Assembly (NCBI RefSeq): GCF_958298935.1
Contig: NC_084942.1
Coordinates: 6,703,501 to 6,767,500, forward strand
Direction: 5' to 3'
Origin: Phragmites australis
Taxonomy: Eukaryota > Streptophyta > Magnoliopsida > Poales > Poaceae
DNA: 64,000 nt
The position numbers and the translations under genes are program-made. Below the pieces are notes generated by a model that was given only the letters and a program-made list of their open reading frames with translations, was not told where the DNA came from and ran no database searches. This document shows positions 36,352 to 45,070 of this stretch, one piece after another (position 1 is the first letter of the stretch; every line of letters begins with the position of its first letter).

Positions 36352-36719
36352 TGTTATGCCTGTCCGGTGTGAAGGCACTACCTTCAAGATGCCAGAGTGG
36401 TCTTTGCCTATCTGATATTTTAGGTTTGCTAGGCCCAAATGACGAACGAAATATCTGTCCAGCACGGAGACTTATGCCTTCAAGATGCTAGAGCGGTCTT
36501 TGCCTATCTACCACGTAGGTTAGCTAGACCTTAAAGATAACGGACGGAGTGCCTGTCCAGTATGGAGGCTTATGCCTTCAAGATGCTAGAGCGGACTTTG
36601 CCTATTAGCCACGTAGGTTAGCGAGACCTTAAAGATGGCGGACGGAATGCCTGTCCAGCACAGTGGCTTATGCCTTCAAGATGCTGGAGCGGTCTTTGCC
36701 TATTCGTCACGTAGGTTGG
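36352..36719 (+). repeat. Family A LTR with ~98-bp internal tandem repeats (truncated)
   Basis: It starts TGTTATGCCTGTCCGG directly after the purine tract. The motif CCTTCAAGATG recurs at 36381, 36477, 36575 and 36673, giving periods of 96, 98 and 98 bp. Each unit carries 'ttgcctat...cacgtaggtt' and 'gacggaatgcctgtccag'. It is interrupted in the fourth unit by the B LTR. Confidence 0.7.
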
Positions 36720-37778
36720 TGTCGGTGACATGGGAACCAGGGGTCCCCGAGTCCCGAGGTCAGGACAACAGGATGCCACGTGGCGTCTTCCCTCAGGGAC
36801 TTTTCCCCGAGGTCCTAGAAGACAAGGTTCCAGGAGACGGTGCTCGGGGCCATGAACAGTGGTCCCTGAGTACCCGAGTAACCCGAGGACCTGAGAAGTA
36901 CAAGTTCTGGGAGAGGGCGCTCGGGGCCATGAACAGTGGTCCCTGAGCACCCGAGTTCCCCGATGACCCGAGCAGACACAGTTCCGGGAGAGAGCGCTCG
37001 GGGCCATGAACAGTGGTCCATGAGTGCCCGAGTTCCCCGAGGACCGAGAAATGACATATCCGGGAGAGAGTGCTTGGGGCTATGAACAGTAGTCCCCGAG
37101 CACCCAGAGTTCCCCGAGGACTTGAGAAGCCCCTTGCCGGTGGACCCCACAAGGGCTCAGCGGTGAGGTGTTAATTGGTGAGAGGCCCGATGCTGCATTT
37201 AAGAGGGAACGTGGCCTATCACTTCTAACCACTCCCCCGCGCCTGCTATCAGTCCCTGTCTTTGCCTACCATCGCCTGGCAGGGAGGCGTGGGGACATTT
37301 AATGCGGCGGGTCCCATTGCGCGTCATCCGACGCGCCTCGGGATATCGTCGCAGGGCTTGAGGCATATCGCCTGCCGCCCTGCTGTGTCAGGATTGCTCT
37401 GGCCGGGCGGGCACGCGAGGTTGCTCGGTGGGACCTCCCTGCTACACCCGCTAAAAAGTGGGATGATGATGACAAGACCGGATGGGGGCGCGTTTTCAAC
37501 CCCCCCCCCCCCGTAACATCAAGTTACAGCCCATGATGGTTGCTTTTCATTTATAGCGCCTTGGAACTCACGCCCTCCTTTCTGGGCACGCTAGGCTGCC
37601 CCGACGGGGTATAAGAAGGGGCGGGCTCCCCGGAGAAGAAGAGGTCGACCAAGTCTCACGAGTTGAAGAATAATGAGACAAGCTAACGAAGAACGAGACA
37701 CACGAAGCTCTAGACTTAGACAGAAATCCTTATAACAGAAGAGATTCTCATAGAGGCATTCCCAGAGCATTTATAGCA
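36720..37778 (+). mobile_element. Family B LTR, copy 1 (5' LTR of the B unit, 3' end missing)
   Basis: It starts TGTCGGTGACATGGG and includes four 76-77-bp tandem units (starts near 36842, 36919, 36996 and 37072) with 'gctcggggccatgaacagt'. A TATA-like 'ggggtataagaagg' lies at about 37,605. Compared with copy 3 it stops at 'agagcatttatagca' (37778), about 230 bp short of the family end. There it fuses to the antisense ORF. The fusion point shares 'gagcatttatagca' with copy 3, so the exact base is ambiguous. Confidence 0.75.
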
Positions 37779-38174
37779 GCGAAGGCCTCGTCGCGTGTCT
37801 CCTCCAGCGCTTCCCGCTCCTCGGCCACCTCGCGCATAGACTTCTCGTAAGACGCGCAGGCCGAGGCGATACGGGTCTCCAAAAGTTTTTGGGCCTCCTC
37901 CAGCCGGCCCCTCTTGTGAACCAGGGCGACACGCTCCTTCTCGAGCTCCGTCCGCTCTGCCGCCACGGCCATTTCAAGCCCCCCGATGACCTCCCGGGCA
38001 CTTCCCAGCACCTCCGGGAGGGGTTCCGGGGCCTGGCCAGAAGGTGGCCAGGGGCTGGGTCCCCTGCGAGGCCTCTCTGCAGAGGCGCTCGGGGTCCCCG
38101 ACGACTGCCGCGCCGACGTCGCCCTCGTCACGACCACCTCCCCTGCAGCCACTCGCTCTGATGGGATTGTTGGC
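37779..38174 (-). pseudogene. Antisense accessory ORF, C-terminal coiled-coil part
   Basis: The minus frame reads through a proline-rich section (SGQAPEPLPEVLGSAREVIG) into a strongly heptad-like, charged segment (TELEKERVALVHKRGRLEEA, EEREALEETRDEAFAAI). It ends at the LTR fusion near 37778. It is the downstream continuation of the ORF at 39066-40768, separated by an inserted retroelement fragment. Coiled-coil tails are usual in 'putative gypsy-type transposon' (PF04195-like) proteins. Confidence 0.6.
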
Positions 38175-39065
38175 CTGATCTTCTGATAGGTAGCGATAAG
38201 TCGGTAGGTGGAGAACTCAACGTTGATGATCCAAAGGCTTCGACCCGAACAGATCGTCTCCCTTGCAATCACTACACCACAGCTCCGTTGGTTATCAACC
38301 GTGTCGTGTGGTTGACCTCGCCAAGAAGGCTCAATCCCTGCAAGCGTATTGAGAACACAAGCAAGAATGTAGAAGATGCAATCTGAAATATTGCGAATAG
38401 AATTCAAGCACTCGAAGTTGGGGTTCCACAAACACTTGCGGCGGCCTAGTCGGTCCGGAACAAGAGCGAAAATCTCACAATTTGTGTGTAGATCAATATC
38501 TATGCAAAACCCAACCCTAATTGGGGTGGCGGCTACTGTATATAAGAGACTAGGGTCAGCCAAGGACCCCTGGACGCATCCCTAATGGACTCCAACACGT
38601 TACACGGCCCAACGGGCCAAAAGATGGTGGTGCAGCACCCTGACAGATTCTGGACGTCCACTTGTTTCGATGATTCCTGTTGACTCAGAAAGAATTTGGA
38701 CATGGGACCCATCCTGTTGGAAAGTCTATCTCCTTGGTTTTCCAACCACATGTAGAATGTCAAAAACGGAGTACGTATGCGTCCTGGGCGACGATTTTAG
38801 TGCAGTCTGGTCTTGGACTCCGAAACGGACTCGAACTTGATTGGACCTTCACCTTGGCTTGGGCGCCCTTGCTGGTCTTCTCTCGTGTTCCTAAGTAACA
38901 ATACATCACAATTATTCAGTAGCATCTCATCCTTATCAAAATATAAAGGAACACTAAGGAACGAGCTCACCTCATGATTTAGTTGACGTGCACGAGCTCG
39001 TGTCAATGGACCTATTGTTGGAGGAATACTTGGTGTGTGTATCCGAAAGAGTGATGTCCTCATCA
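38175..39065 (-). mobile_element. Retroelement fragment inserted in the antisense ORF
   Basis: On the minus strand this begins with a gypsy gag-type start (IGPLTRARARQLNHEVSSFL) and runs through a second broken frame into non-coding LTR-like sequence with 'cttatatacagtag'. It interrupts the proline-rich linker of the surrounding minus-strand ORF. No clean target duplication was found at 38,175 or 39,065, so the edges are approximate. Confidence 0.5.
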
Positions 39066-40768
39066 CGCTCCATCCTCGGAGAGCTCGGGGCAGGTTCGGT
39101 TGGCATTGGTTGCTCGGGACCGACCGGGGCCCTCGGCTTGGGGCTGACCGGCGCCCTCGGCTCCAGGTCTGCTGGCTCGCTCGGCTCTAGAACAGGCGCG
39201 CTTGACCTCGGAATAGGGGCTAGCCTCGGCTCCTCCGGTTGCCTTTGGCCTCCTGCGGGGTCCTTGGGCGGCCTAACAACAAAAAAGGTTAGTAGCAAGC
39301 CAAAATCTGAGCAGATATGCTCGAGACAGAAAGGGAGCTTACGTGGTTTTCGGCCTGCGGTACCGCCACCGAGACTCCAGAATCCAGAAGTTGGGGCTCT
39401 GCGGCTTCGGTCCGGGCTCCGCCTTCCTCCTCTTCGGGGAGGGCTCTGGCCCTCAGGCCGTTGTGGGCCGGCCCCTGCAGCCACCCCAGAGCCTTTCTCC
39501 GGCGGCTGGTCGGCCTGACCGCCAGCCATTGCGCCGCTAGCCGGGCCCTGGCGCTCGGGCTCCCACGCCCTAGATTTGGCCTCCGTCCCGGACTCCACTC
39601 CCGAAGATTGGCCGCCTCGGCCACTCTCCGTCGCGCCGCCCGCCACTGGTCGTTGTCGCGGAGGTGACGGCGACGACGATGAAGACGGTTGAGGGACGTT
39701 TGCCTGGGGACGCTTCCCCTTGTCTTCCCGGGCCGCCGGCCTGCTGCCTTTGGCGGTGGTGCCCCCCCTCCGTTGTCATTCATCCCAAGTTTCTGTATGG
39801 TCTTGGGGTTTCAGCGCCCCAGACGATCCACCAGGCCTTGGGCATCGAACTCCAGCATGGACGCCTGCAGCGCCACCCAGCCCGGGTCTGCGCAGAGCGC
39901 CAGGTCCTCTCGGGGCAAGACCTCCCGGGTGAGGTCGTCGACGCCGGTAACCACCTTCAGCAGGGTCGCCAGCGCCCCCTTGTCGAGGTCCCTGTCCGGG
40001 CCGATGTGGGTTCTCGTCAGGTCGCCCGAGCCTGTGTACATCCAGGCAAAGCGGGCACGCTCCCGCAAGGGGGCCAGACGGCGGCGCAGGTAGTCGGTGA
40101 CCACCATCAACGAAGTCCACCCCGCCCGGCACAGGTGGTTGATGCGGTTCAGCAACGGGCGCAGGCGCTGATCCTCCACGGGGGCCGCCTCCTAGATCGG
40201 CCTGTGGGGCTTCGCCGGCGTTTGGGGCAACGTGAGGCGGTCATGGGGACTGACGTCGATGTAGACCTAGTCCCGGTGCTAGTCCTCCCATTAGCCACGC
40301 AGCACTTGCGAGATGCAGGCGGAAATTGCAGGAGCCGGCAACCTCCACCTCTGCGGACCCCTTCTTCTTCCGGGCCGCTCGAAGGACGAAGAAATTCCGA
40401 AACAGAGTGACCGACGACGGCACTTCCACGAACATCTCACAGGAGTGCGCGAAGATAGCCAGAATCACCACCGAGTTCGGACTCAGGTGGGCCAGCTGGA
40501 CGCCGAAAGTGTCTAGCACCTGGAGGAAGAACGTCGAAAATGGCGGCACCAGTTCGGCGGCGACGAAGGACATGAAGATCACGATTCACTCCGGCCGACG
40601 CGTGGAGGGCGGAAAGTTCGTCGGCGTCACCACCGACACCTCCCGCTGGCCGGCAGGCGCCATAAGCTTGCAGACCTTCTCTGCCCCCTTCTCGTTCATA
40701 AGGCGGGACTTCGGCAGAACGCTGTCGGAGCTCGACGTGTCCCGGCGGCTGCTTCCTACCCTCGGCAT
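39066..40768 (-). pseudogene. Antisense accessory ORF, N-terminal 'putative gypsy-type transposon' domain
   Basis: It starts MPRVGSSRRDTSSSDSVLPK at 40768. An in-frame TGA at 40588-40586 interrupts the run, and the same frame then gives VPPFSTFFLQVLDTFGVQLA and HLSPNSVVILAIFAHSCEMF. This is the typical pattern of the PF04195-like domain found in plant retroelement accessory proteins. A frameshift leads to the segment around 40179-39811 (LNRINHLCRAGWTSLMVVTD), then a proline/arginine-rich linker. It is transcriptionally opposite to the LTRs that flank it. Antisense accessory ORFs just before the 3' LTR are known in grass Tat-lineage Ty3 elements. The copy is dead (stop, frameshift, insertion). 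Confidence 0.65.
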
Positions 40769-41292
40769 TTTTTGGGGGTGGAGAATGCGCTAGAGGAGTT
40801 GAGAAGAAGGGTGCGCTGCGGGCTAAAGAGGGCGAGAGCTCCCGGTGCGCGAGGAAGAAGAAGACAGGAGGTGGCAATCGCAAGAATGTCGTGAGGGTCA
40901 ACGGTTCACTCCCCCTCTCCTTTTTATATCCTGGGGATTTCAAACGGTACTTTCCGCGGCGCATTCTGCGAAGTGCATTCCCCTCGATCGGCGTGGTTGC
41001 CAGGCGCATCTCCCTCAATCCGTACGGTTGCCAGGCACACTACCCTCGATACGCGTGGGTTCCACGCGCGCCTCCCGCCTCGTTATCACCCTCCTCAGAA
41101 GTCGGAAGGAGCGTCCTTTCGGTTCCCCGCCTGGGTCGTACCAAAAGCCTGGGCCGGAAAGGCTGCCAAGACCGCAAAATTCCAGCGCCTGAGAACAAGC
41201 CACGTGTCATCGATGCTGGGATCAGCCTCGAAGAAATAAGGGTCCCATCCGCAGTCTCTGGGTCATTGTCTGCCAATGGGCCCGGGGGCTGC
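40769..41292 (+). other. Spacer to the B 3' LTR, with polypurine-like tract
   Basis: This holds the leader side of the antisense ORF and, at 41275-41292, AATGGGCCCGGGGGCTGC directly before TGTCGGTGAC. A G-rich 'cgggggct(a)c' tract before TGTCGG is typical of the purine tract plus 3' LTR of grass gypsy elements and fixes the element's orientation as plus. No other gene is seen. Confidence 0.55.
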
Positions 41293-42195
41293 TGTCGGTG
41301 ACATGGGAACCAGAGGTCCCCGAGTCTTGAGGCCAGGACAACAGGGTGCCACGTGGCGGCTTCCCTTGGGGACTTTTCCCCGAGGTCCGAGAAGACCAAG
41401 TTCCGGGAGAGGGTGCTCGGGGCCATGAACAGTGGTCCCCGAGTACCTGAGTTCTCCGAGGACCCGAGAAGTACAAGTTCTGGGAGAGGGCGCTTGAGGC
41501 CATGAACAGTGGTCCCTGAGCATCCGAGTTCCCCGATGACACGAGCAGACACAGTTCCAGGAGAGGGCGCTCGGGGCTATGAACAGTAGTCCCCGAGTGC
41601 CCGAGTTCCGCGAGGACCGAGAAATGGCATATCCGGGAGAGAGTGCTCGGGGCTATAAATAGTAGTCCTCGAGCACCAAGAGTTTTCCAAGGACTTGAGA
41701 AGCCCCTTACCGGTGGACCCCACAAGGGCTTAGCGGTGAGGTGTCAATTGGTGAGAGGCCCGATGTTGCATTTAAGAGGGAGCGTGGCCTCTCACTTCTA
41801 ACCACTCCCCCGCGCATGCTATCAGTCCCTGCCATTGCCTGACAGGGAGGCGTGGGGACATTTAATGCGACGGGTCCCATCGCGCGTCATCCGGCGCGTC
41901 TCGGGATATCATTGCAGGGCTCGAGGCATATCGCCTGTCACCCTGCTGTGTCAGGATTGCTCTGACCAGGCGGGCACGCGGGGTTGCTCGGTGGCTGCCG
42001 GTGGACCCTCCCTGCTGTACTCGCTAAAAAGTGGGATGATGACGATAGGACCGGACGGGGGCGCGTTTTTAACCCCCCCATAATGTCAAGCTGCAGCCCA
42101 TGATGGTTGCTTTCCATTTATGGCGCCTTGGAACTCGCGTCATCCTTTCTGGGCACGCTACCCGCCCTGACCGGGTATAAAAGAGGGGCGGGCTC
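41293..42195 (+). mobile_element. Family B LTR, copy 2 (3' LTR of the B unit, 3' end missing)
   Basis: It starts TGTCGGTGACATGGG and carries the same four 76-77-bp units (near 41415, 41492, 41569 and 41645) as the LTR at 36720. It stops at 'ggcgggctc' just after the TATA-like 'ggtataaaag', where family A sequence (copy 2) begins. The missing end prevents a target-duplication test. Confidence 0.75.
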
Positions 42196-43903
42196 TGAGG
42201 TAGAGGCCTTCCAGCCAGAGGCACCTCCGGTGGAGATTGGTGCAGCCTTGGAGCTTTCATCGCGGTGTATGGGCGAAACATGCCCGGAACGTGATGTTGC
42301 GTTTCATGGCTAGTCAGGGGGCTCCGGGTGCCTCAGGGGCCTTCGCCTCAGTTCTTTGTTGGGAGGCCTGGTGCTTCGCTCGGAGTCTACGGGTGCTTCG
42401 CGGCCCTTTGGGGGAGCTTTGTCTGGCATTGATGCCCCTCCGGAGCCAAGCGTGGATGCCCCGGGGGTATAGCTCTATCGCGGCTGTCTTTGTTTTCTTT
42501 TCTTTCCTAGGGAGGGGGGCTGAGTTCTAGTATGTTGACCGCCTCCTTCTACTTTATGTATATAACCTTTCCTTTATTTGATGAAAACCGCGGCTGTCTT
42601 CCTGTGTTTTACCTGTGTTGTCTCTGGGACGTTTGAGCCTTTGAGTTTTAACCGGAGTCTGCTCTGCGTGTATAGGTACCGCAGCCCGAGGCCGGAGGAG
42701 GCCTCATCTGTACCTTGGATAGTGCCTCGAGGAGGGATCGAGTGTGTCTGGTGCGTCGGGGGCTACTCTGTTCATTCGTCGGCGGAGTCGCTTTGTTATG
42801 CCGCACGATTCCGATGGGTATGTTGACCCGCAGGTGGCTGCCGATGTTTTGATTAAGGTCGAGCCGGAGGATCCCTCAACGTCCGCTCGAGATGTATGCT
42901 TTACTGCAAAAGATGATTGGTGTGCGGCCCGAATGGCCCGGGAGGTTGCCAGCTCGCGCTTCTTACAGCACTTCGTCCTTCCCTGGGGTTCTGACGGAAG
43001 GGTGCCTTCGGAAATTCTCGAGACTACCTTGGGTGAGGTGAAGGTGCATGAGGCACAGGCTGCGGAGGCCTCATCGGTGGGGCAGGGGGAGGAGCTGGAC
43101 CTCTTGGTCTTCGACTCGTATCCCTTCCTGATGTATTTTTCATCTTCTCGGGGTCGAGTCTATATTTCGGGCAGCAGCCCCTTTGGTGGAGGGGGCTTGT
43201 GTCGGCCTCTCGTGCGTAGTTGTCGTGGACGACTCTCCAGGTCCCGTGGAGTGTCAGGGAGGAGTGGCGGTCGGGCACCCTCATCTTCCCATAGTGGTAC
43301 AGGGGGGCGTAGTAGGCTAGCCAGTTTGCTGAGCATAGATTTGATGTACAGCGGTTAACAGTATAAAAATACTTTTGTATGTTCTTTTTTCTCTTCCTTT
43401 TTGATGATTGATTCTGCTGACATTTCACCTGTGCAGCTTGTCCCAACCCCTTCACATCTTGTGGTTGTCTGGGGCCACGGTGTGCGAGACTTTGAGGGGT
43501 ATCGGAAGGGTCGGGTGATATACTCAGTTTTGTTGGTATTTTTATCCCCTCGCCATGCCTAGGGCGACCTGGCCTTAGAAATGACGGGGGGTGTTATGCC
43601 TATCCGGTGTGAAGGCACTACCTTCAAGATGCCGGAGTGGTCTTTGCCTATCTGATATTTTAGGTTTGCTAGGCCCAAATGACGGACGGAATGCCTGTCC
43701 AGCACGGAGACTTATGCCTTCAAGATGCTGGAGCAGTCTTTGCCTATCCGCCACGTAGGTTAGCTAGACCTTAAAGATGGCGGACGGAGTGCCTGTCCAG
43801 CATGGAGGCTTATGCCTTCAAGATGCTAGAGCGGACTTTGCCTATTAGCCACGTAGGTTAGCGAGACCTTAAAGATGGCGGATGGAATGCCTGTCCAGCA
43901 CAG
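42196..43903 (+). mobile_element. Retrotransposon family A, copy 2
   Basis: It aligns with 34,980-36,700: accessory ORF tail (broken), spacer, unidentified ORF, purine tract 43578-43591, and LTR from 43592 with CCTTCAAGATG at 43621, 43717 and 43815. It breaks off at 43903 within 'gcctgtccagcacag', where a 5'-truncated B LTR starts. Confidence 0.65.
42798..43358 (+). CDS. Unidentified retroelement ORF, copy 2
   Basis: The frame from MPHDSDGYVDPQVAADVLIK onward mirrors 35577-36080: DDWCAARMAREVASS, FVLPWGSDGRVPSEIL and GEVKVHEAQAAEAS are shared. It has a different middle (YISGSSPFGGGGL, a small insertion relative to copy 1) and a longer tail. Function and family are unknown. Confidence 0.35.
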   Translation: MPHDSDGYVDPQVAADVLIKVEPEDPSTSARDVCFTAKDDWCAARMAREVASSRFLQHFVLPWGSDGRVPSEILETTLGEVKVHEAQAAEASSVGQGEELDLLVFDSYPFLMYFSSSRGRVYISGSSPFGGGGLCRPLVRSCRGRLSRSRGVSGRSGGRAPSSSHSGTGGRSRLASLLSIDLMYSG

Positions 43904-44521
43904 TGTCAGGATTGCTCTGACCGGGCGGGCACGCGGGGTTACTCGGTGGCTGCCCGGTGGGCCCTCCCTGCTACACCCGATAAAAAGTGGGATGATGACG
44001 ATAGGACCGGACGGGGGCGCGTTTTCAACCCCCCTCCCCCCCGTAACGTCAAGCTGCAGCCCATGATGGTTGCTTTCCATTTATGGCACCTTGGAACTCG
44101 CGCCCTCCTTTCTGGCCATGCTAGGCCGCCCCGACGGGGTATAAAAAGGGGCGGGCTCCCCGGAGAAGAAGAGGTCGACCAAGTCTCACGAGTTGAAGAA
44201 TACCAAGACAAGCTTGTGAATAACGAGACACACGAAGTTCTAGACTTAGACAGAAATCCTTGTAACACAAGAGATCATCAGAGAGGCATTCTTAGAGCAT
44301 TTATAGCATACACATAGGAGTAGGGTATTACGCTCCGCGCGGCCTGAACCTGTCTAAAATCCCCTGAGCATTTATTTCCTCTAGCATCCGATCATTCATC
44401 CCGCCTGCATCTCATTTACTCTCATTTATTTCACGTACGAGGTAGATTTAGAATCATCCCCCCGGTCGAATCTCAAAGGGGGTCCCTCCGGATCCCCGCT
44501 TGTGGAGTTCATCCTCCGACA
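43904..44521 (+). mobile_element. Family B LTR, copy 3 (5' end missing, true 3' end present)
   Basis: It begins inside the LTR at TGTCAGGATTGCTCTG (equivalent to 37386 in copy 1). It contains the TATA-like 'gggtataaaaagg' at about 44,140 and continues past the point where copies 1 and 2 stop. It ends ...CATCCTCCGACA at 44521, immediately before a primer-binding-like sequence, so it shows where the family LTR really ends. Confidence 0.7.
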
Positions 44522-44528
44522 GCTGGCG
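44458..44528. repeat. 71-bp direct repeat, unit 1 (LTR end and primer site)
   Basis: It runs from CCCCCCGGTCGAATCTC to GACAGCTGGCG and is nearly identical to 44935-45005. This unit is the LTR terminus plus the first bases of the primer-binding region. Confidence 0.85.
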
Positions 44529-44542
44529 CGCCAGGTAGGGGG
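44522..44542 (+). promoter_or_regulatory. Probable primer-binding region of element B
   Basis: GCTGGCGCGCCAGGTAGGG follows the LTR end directly. 'Tggcgcgccaggtagggg' is a recurrent post-LTR sequence in grass gypsy elements. Which tRNA it pairs with cannot be settled by eye. Confidence 0.5.
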
Positions 44543-44579
44543 GTTGCATCCCTGAATCTGCTTTATTTTCTGCAGAAAG

Positions 44580-45014
44580 ATGGCAGGTAGGCATCGTCTC
44601 CAACGCACCGTCTCCAACTCCAGCGAACAAGTGAAGCCCATCGCTCAGGAGGCCCCAGTTTCTGCTGTTCCTCAGCAGCAGCAGCGGTTGGCCCGTACGG
44701 CTTTCCCCTCCCTTGGGGACAATGGCGCTGGGCTCAACAGGGCCACCGCCACCGTCGCAGGTGGGCCGCCTAACCCTCAGCAAGCGGCAGACACCCTTGC
44801 CACGAGACGGCGCAGGCTCGCCTTCGGTGATGCCAGCCCTGGGAGTGCGTTGCTTGCGGCGCAAACACTCCTCAGGCACCTGCCTATTCAGGCAGCGGGG
44901 GAGACCCCAGAAGGTCGTTGGCTGCAGGAGGTGGCCCCCCGGCCGAATCTCAAAGGGGGTCCCTCCGGATCCCCACTTGTGGAGTTCATCCTCCGACAGT
45001 TGGCGAGACCTTAA
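44580..45014 (+). pseudogene. 5' start of a gypsy-type gag (element B, copy 3)
   Basis: The ATG at 44580 opens a 144-codon frame, MAGRHRLQRTVSNSSEQVKP, followed by a low-complexity, alanine/proline/glutamine-rich region. It lies ~40 bp after the primer region, where gag should start. The last ~25 residues are encoded by the second copy of the 71-bp LTR-end repeat and by family A LTR sequence, so the frame is chimeric. No capsid or zinc-knuckle region remains. Confidence 0.5.
44935..45005. repeat. 71-bp direct repeat, unit 2
   Basis: A second copy of 44458-44528 located 477 bp downstream. It runs straight into a 35-bp family A LTR remnant (GCGAGACCTTAAAGATGGCG..., 45003-45037). Confidence 0.85.
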
Positions 45015-45070
45015 AGATGGCGGACAGAATGCCTGTCTTTCTCTTTCCTTTTTTTGATGGTTGGGGTTCT

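Larger units (their letters stand above)
34540..36719 (+). mobile_element. Retrotransposon family A, copy 1 (3' portion)
   Basis: This GC-rich block contains coding relics on the plus strand, then a purine tract (GAAATGACGGGGGG, 36338-36351), then a probable LTR starting TGTTATGCC at 36352. It is cut off by the B-family LTR at 36720. Positions 34,980 onward recur with only modest divergence at 42,196-43,903. The left edge is approximate. No gag, RT or integrase belonging to A is visible here, so its superfamily is inferred from the tract and LTR layout. Confidence 0.6.

Noticed and set aside
36618..37152. Overlapping minus-strand ORFs up to 129 codons
   Set aside because: All are translations of the 76-77-bp LTR tandem repeats, and the same ORFs recur at 41,222-41,725. 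No domain.
38988..39518. 176-codon plus-strand ORF rich in Gly/Leu/Ser
   Set aside because: Antisense shadow of the proline-rich linker of the minus-strand accessory ORF. Repetitive composition.
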